In this document: positions 59,460 to 64,000 of the stretch, piece after piece
Layout of the letters: each line of letters starts with the position of its first letter
Numbering within the stretch: position 1 is the stretch's first letter
NCBI GenBank assembly: GCA_036493475.1
Contig: DASXPS010000010.1
Span: 1-64,000 of the forward strand
DNA length: 64,000 nucleotides
DNA from: Sporichthyaceae bacterium
GTDB lineage: Bacteria > Actinomycetota > Actinomycetes > Sporichthyales > Sporichthyaceae
Direction of reading: 5' to 3'
Position numbers and translations under genes: made by a program
The notes under the pieces: model-generated
Seen by the model: the letters and a program-made list of their open reading frames with translations, nothing else
The model's database searches: none
What the model was told of the DNA's origin: nothing

Positions 59460-61000
59460 AGCAGTACCCGGAACACCGCACCGGCCCCCGGTACGGATTG
59501 CACGGTGACGTTGCCGCCGTGCGCCGCCACCAGCGCCGCGACGATGGACAGCCCCAGCCCGGAGCCGCCGGTGCTGCGGTTGCGTGAGGTATCGGTGCGG
59601 TAGAAGCGCTCGAAGACGCGTTCGCACTCCTGGGCGGACAGCCCGGGGCCGTCGTCGGCCACCTCCAACAGCGCCCACTGCCGTCCGGTCGGGTCGAGCA
59701 CCGAGCCCACCCCGACCCGCACGTCGGTTCCCGCCGGGGTGTGCGTGCAGGCGTTGGTGACCAGGTTCCCGGCAATCTGGCGCAGCCGCGCGTCGTCGCC
59801 CATCACGCCGGGCGGGTCCTCGTCCGGGGAGAGCATCCGCACCTGCACGGTGCGGTCCGGATGCGCTGCGCGGGCCGACACCACTGTGTCGCCGGCGATG
59901 GCCACCAGGTCCACCGGCTCTCGCTCCAGCGGTCGTTGCTGGTCCAGGCGGGCCAGCAGCAGCAGGTCCTCGACCAGCAGGCCCATGCGCGTGGCCTCGC
60001 CCTCGATGCGGGACATCAGACCGGGGATCTTCTCCGGTGCGGCCGCGCCCTGCCGGTAGAGCTCGGCGAACCCGCGGATGCTGGTCAACGGGGTGCGCAA
60101 CTCGTGGCTGGCGTCGGTGACGAACCGACGCATGCGCTCCTCGGAGGCCTGCGCGGCCGCCGCGGACTCCTCGCGCTCCTTCAATGCGGTTTCGATCTGA
60201 CCGAGCATCACGTTGACCGCATGGGCCAACCGACCGACCTCGGTGCGTACCGGGTTGGCCGGCACGCGGCGGGACATGTCACCGCCGGCGATGGCCTCCG
60301 CGGTGGCCTCCACCTCGCGCAGCGGGCGCAGGCTGGTGCGCACGATGACGTAGGCGCCCAAGCCGGTGAGCGCCAGCACCGCCAGCCCGACGGCCCACAG
60401 GATGCGTTCCAGGTGGCTGAGCGTGCCGTCCACCTCGTCCAGGCTCAGCGCCAGCGTGAGGCTGCCCGAACCGTCGGCCAGCGGGGTGACCATCACCCGC
60501 CAGCGCGGCTGCTTGCTGTTCTGGGCGAGCACGGTGAACGGTTCGCCGCCGCGGTCCTTGGCCTGTGCGATGGTCGTCGCGGGCAGCCGGGGCGCGGCGG
60601 TGGGGACGTCCAGCTGCGAACTCTCCCGACGGATCTCCACGCCGTTGACGTCGCGGGTCACCGCGAAGTAGGTGGTGGAGAACCGTGGCCGGTTGAACGG
60701 CCGGTTGGGGTCGGTGCTGCCGCTGCTGCCGGAGCCGGAGCGCGGGAACAACAGCGAACTGTCCGGGGCGGCGTTGCCGGTCAGATACGGCATCGAGTTG
60801 GTGGTGAACCGGTGCAGTTGGTTGTCCACCCGGTTGAACAGGTATGAGCGCAGCACCGCGGTGGCAGCCGCCGAGGTGCCCACTACCGCCACCGTGCTCA
60901 ACACCAACATGGCGGCCATCAGCTTCACCCGCAGCGGGGTGTGCGCCGATAGCCGCCGCAGCCCGCCGAAAGCGCCGATGAGGCGGCGCACTCTACTCAT
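59447..61000 (-). CDS. sensor histidine kinase
   Basis: A 517-residue membrane sensor. TM1 (LMAAMLVLSTVAVVGTSAAA), an extracytoplasmic domain of about 140 residues, TM2 (ILWAVGLAVLALTGLGAYVI), HAMP (LRPLREVEATAEAIAGGDMS), HisKA with the phospho-His in DASHELRTPLTSIRGFAELY, and HATPase_c (GNLVTNACTHTPAG, ADDGPGLSAQECERVFERFY, GSGLGLSIVAALVAAHGG). Similar to mycobacterial TcrY/MprB kinases. It follows its response regulator by 21 bases on the same strand. The signal sensed is unknown. Confidence 0.95.
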   Translation of the reverse strand: MSRVRRLIGAFGGLRRLSAHTPLRVKLMAAMLVLSTVAVVGTSAAATAVLRSYLFNRVDNQLHRFTTNSMPYLTGNAAPDSSLLFPRSGSGSSGSTDPNRPFNRPRFSTTYFAVTRDVNGVEIRRESSQLDVPTAAPRLPATTIAQAKDRGGEPFTVLAQNSKQPRWRVMVTPLADGSGSLTLALSLDEVDGTLSHLERILWAVGLAVLALTGLGAYVIVRTSLRPLREVEATAEAIAGGDMSRRVPANPVRTEVGRLAHAVNVMLGQIETALKEREESAAAAQASEERMRRFVTDASHELRTPLTSIRGFAELYRQGAAAPEKIPGLMSRIEGEATRMGLLVEDLLLLARLDQQRPLEREPVDLVAIAGDTVVSARAAHPDRTVQVRMLSPDEDPPGVMGDDARLRQIAGNLVTNACTHTPAGTDVRVGVGSVLDPTGRQWALLEVADDGPGLSAQECERVFERFYRTDTSRNRSTGGSGLGLSIVAALVAAHGGNVTVQSVPGAGAVFRVLLPVV

Positions 61001-61021
61001 CGAAGCCCGGCGGGACGAGGC

Positions 61022-61765
61022 TCAGCCCGGCGGCAGGCGCAACACGTACCCCACACCGCGCAGCGTGTGCAGCAGCCGGGGCTCCACCGTGTCGATCTTG
61101 CGGCGCAGGTAGGAGACGTAGGACTCGACAATGTTCATCTCGCCGTTGAAGTCGTAGTTCCAGACATGATCCAGGATCTGGGCCTTCGACAACACGCGGC
61201 GCGGGTTGTTCATGAAGTAACGCAGCAGCTTGAACTCGGTGGGGGATAGCGACACCGCGGTGCCCGCCCGCCACACCTCGTGGGTCTCGGTGTCCAGCTC
61301 GAGGTCGGCGAACACCAGCCGCGGGGACATCGCCGGTTCCGGTCGGGCGGTGCGGCGCAGCACCGCGTGGATGCGCGCGATGACCTCGTCCAGGCTGAAC
61401 GGCTTGGTGACGTAGTCGTCGCCGCCCAGGGTCAACCCGGAGATCCGGTCCTCGGTGGCGTCGCGGGCAGTGAGGAACAGCACCGGCACCGTGGAGCCGC
61501 TGGAGCGCAGCTGCTTGACCACGCCGAATCCGGAGATGTCCGGCATCATCACGTCGAGCACCAGCAGATCGGGGTCGAAGGACTCGGCGACCTTCAACGC
61601 CTCCTCGCCGTTGTTCGCGGTGGCCACCTCGAACCCCGCGTAGCGCAGCGAGGTGCTGAGCAGTTCGACGATGTTGTCCTCGTCGTCGACCACCAACAGG
61701 CGGTGACCGCCCGAACCGTTGGTGTGAATGTCCGCGCCCGAGCCCGACTCGGTCCTGGGGGTCAT
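61022..61765 (-). CDS. OmpR/PhoP-family response regulator
   Basis: A 247-residue regulator. Receiver: LLVVDDEDNIVELLSTSLRY, phospho-Asp in LLVLDVMMPDISGF, switch residues LFLTARD and DDYVTKPFSLDEV. DNA-binding winged helix: LSPTEFKLLRYFMNNPRRVL, SYVSYLRRKIDTVEPRLLHT, RGVGYVLRLPPG. ATG 61765 with GGAG; upstream frame to 61858 is not conserved. Forms a two-component pair with the kinase. Located next to copper-related genes, but whether it responds to copper is open. Confidence 0.95.
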   Translation of the reverse strand: MTPRTESGSGADIHTNGSGGHRLLVVDDEDNIVELLSTSLRYAGFEVATANNGEEALKVAESFDPDLLVLDVMMPDISGFGVVKQLRSSGSTVPVLFLTARDATEDRISGLTLGGDDYVTKPFSLDEVIARIHAVLRRTARPEPAMSPRLVFADLELDTETHEVWRAGTAVSLSPTEFKLLRYFMNNPRRVLSKAQILDHVWNYDFNGEMNIVESYVSYLRRKIDTVEPRLLHTLRGVGYVLRLPPG

Positions 61766-61945
61766 GATGCGTCGCTCCGCTCGTCGTCCATTGCCGGGCG
61801 GCGACACCTCGCCCCCCGTGGGTCCACCTTGAGCATGCCCAGCAAATGCCGTGTTCAATCGGTGAAATGACTGGGAGTTGACTGTGAGATTTGTGTAGAA
61901 ACGCCGGACGTCGCGCGTACCGACCCGCGGGTAATCTGGATCGGC

Positions 61946-62857
<912 letters not shown>

Positions 62858-62860
62858 GCT

Positions 62861-64000
62861 ATGCCCAAGGAGCTCGTCCTGGTCTCCGACACCACGCAGA
62901 CGATGGTCGGGTTCGCCCGCACGCTGCGTGCCGCGGGCGTGGAGGCGAGCACGGACCGGGTGCAGGCGCTGCTCAGCGCGCTGAGCCAACTCGACGTCAC
63001 CTATGGCCGGGACGCCTACTGGGCGGGACGGCTGACCATGTGCGCCGGCCCGCTGGACGTGGAGCGCTACAACGCCGCATTCGCGGCGTACTTCGGCAAC
63101 GAACTGCCCCGGGTGGCCCGGGTCGGCCTGGTGCCGCAGCAGCCGAAGCTGATCTCGGTGCAGACCGCGCCCGACCAGAACATGGGCGAGGACGAGGACC
63201 TGCAGTCCAACCCGATGTTGAGCAAGGCCAGTGACATCGAGTTGCTGCGCCGCAAGGACTTCGCGGCGCTGTCCGAGGCAGAGCGCGACGAGGCGCGCCG
63301 GCTGCTGGCCCGGCTGGACGTGCGTGGTCCCAGCCGCCGTTCGCTGCGCTGGACGCCGGCGCCGCGCGGCGGCGTGGACGCGCGTCGCACCGTGCGGGCC
63401 ATGCTGCGCCGCGGCGGGGAGATCGAGGAGATCTACGCCCGGCGGCACCGGCCGCGCCCGCGGCGCATCGTGGAGCTCATCGACGTGTCCGGGTCCATGG
63501 AGATGTACGCCGACGCACACCTGCGTTTCGCGCACGTGCTGACCCGGCGTCGGCCGGACGTGGAGGTGTTCACCATCGGTACCCGGCTGACCAGGGTGAC
63601 CCGGCAGCTGACGGTGCGGGACCCGGACGCGGCGCTGCGCGCGGTGGGCACCGCGGTGCCGGACTGGTCCGGTGGCACCCGGCTCGGTGAGCTGCTCAAG
63701 GCGTTTCTGGACCGTTGGGGTCAGCGCGGCACCGCCCGTGGTGCCGTGCTGGTTATTGCCAGCGATGGATGGGAACGCGGTGATGCAACGTTGTTGGGAG
63801 AGCAAATGGCCCGTCTGCACCGGCTGGCGCATGCTGTGATCTGGGTGAACCCGCACGCCGGTAAGGAGGGCTACGTCCCGGCCACCGCAGGCATGACGGC
63901 AGCGCTGCCGTACATCGATGCGTTGGTCGCAGGGCACAATGTGGCTGCGTTCGAGGCCCTCGCGCAGCGTTTGTCGCAGGAAGGAAACAGCGGTGCGTGA
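62861..64000 (+). CDS. VWA-domain protein (CoxE-like)
   Basis: A 379-residue protein. An N-terminal helical region (MVGFARTLRAAGVEASTDRV, QALLSALSQLDV, VTYGRDAYWAGRLTMCAG) is followed by the von Willebrand A domain with its MIDAS motif in VELIDVSGSMEMY and later WSGGTRLGELLKAFL and VIASDGWERGD. CoxE-type proteins pair with CoxD-like MoxR ATPases in maturation of molybdenum hydroxylases. The stop codon TGA is exactly the last three bases of the window; a GTG at 63993 overlapping it may start the next gene. Confidence 0.93.
   Translation: MPKELVLVSDTTQTMVGFARTLRAAGVEASTDRVQALLSALSQLDVTYGRDAYWAGRLTMCAGPLDVERYNAAFAAYFGNELPRVARVGLVPQQPKLISVQTAPDQNMGEDEDLQSNPMLSKASDIELLRRKDFAALSEAERDEARRLLARLDVRGPSRRSLRWTPAPRGGVDARRTVRAMLRRGGEIEEIYARRHRPRPRRIVELIDVSGSMEMYADAHLRFAHVLTRRRPDVEVFTIGTRLTRVTRQLTVRDPDAALRAVGTAVPDWSGGTRLGELLKAFLDRWGQRGTARGAVLVIASDGWERGDATLLGEQMARLHRLAHAVIWVNPHAGKEGYVPATAGMTAALPYIDALVAGHNVAAFEALAQRLSQEGNSGA

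Overview
The window is about 70% GC and is packed with actinobacterial core genes. Gene order from the phosphatase-like gene to hemB matches the bdtA-bS22-galE-acyltransferase-rsbN-bldN-serB-rex-hemACDB block that I know from Streptomyces, and mycobacteria share part of it. A BldN-type sigma factor, a mycothiol-dependent formaldehyde dehydrogenase and menaquinone genes point to a filamentous, probably sporulating actinomycete outside Streptomyces proper (Sporichthya/Frankia-like). That placement is inferred. I saw no rRNA, tRNA, CRISPR array, insertion sequence or phage gene, and no gene-free stretch longer than about 290 bases.

Layout. 0.1-2.5 kb: AcuC-like deacetylase, a phosphatase-like protein and an excisionase-type HTH regulator. 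2.6-8.1 kb: 32-residue ribosomal protein bS22, epimerase, acyltransferase, the anti-sigma/sigma pair RsbN-BldN (minus strand) and a SerB-like HAD phosphatase. 8.3-15.8 kb: acyl-CoA ligase, glutaredoxin, and rex-hemA-hemC-hemD-hemB with a Rex operator in front. 15.8-23.6 kb: a GIDE-domain membrane protein, a secreted protein, hemL, and a translationally coupled cytochrome c maturation set (phosphatase-ccdA-resB-ccsB) with no resA. 23.7-31.2 kb: a Pro/Ala-rich surface protein, a stress protein and menA, menE, menB / menC, menD. 31.2-38.7 kb: lspA, aldo/keto reductase, a tiny membrane protein with two PRC-barrel proteins, a long-chain acyl-CoA synthetase, and asnS. 38.7-46.9 kb: a palindrome-rich gap, a divergent EamA transporter/MocR regulator pair, rpsD with a structured leader, a secreted nuclease, and a fused alpha-beta glycyl-tRNA synthetase. 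47-52 kb: a molybdopterin oxidoreductase opposite an AraC regulator, and the mycothiol pair mscR-MBL hydrolase. 52-64 kb: Ser/Thr kinase, secreted protein, TetR, a copper-flavoured block (cupredoxin, large membrane protein, SigC-like sigma and membrane zf-HC2 anti-sigma, YcnI), a two-component system, and a MoxR-VWA pair that reaches the window edge.

How the genes fit together. The heme pathway from glutamyl-tRNA to uroporphyrinogen III (hemA, hemL, hemB, hemC, hemD), cytochrome c assembly and menaquinone synthesis lie within about 21 kb, so the centre of the window is a respiratory-chain assembly region. Rex (NADH/NAD+ sensing) is placed to tie heme supply to redox state. The most interesting non-coding signals are an intrinsic-terminator-like three-way junction upstream of rpsD, direct repeats around the shared start codon of the transporter/MocR pair, palindromes upstream of bldN, and inverted repeats in two divergent promoter regions.
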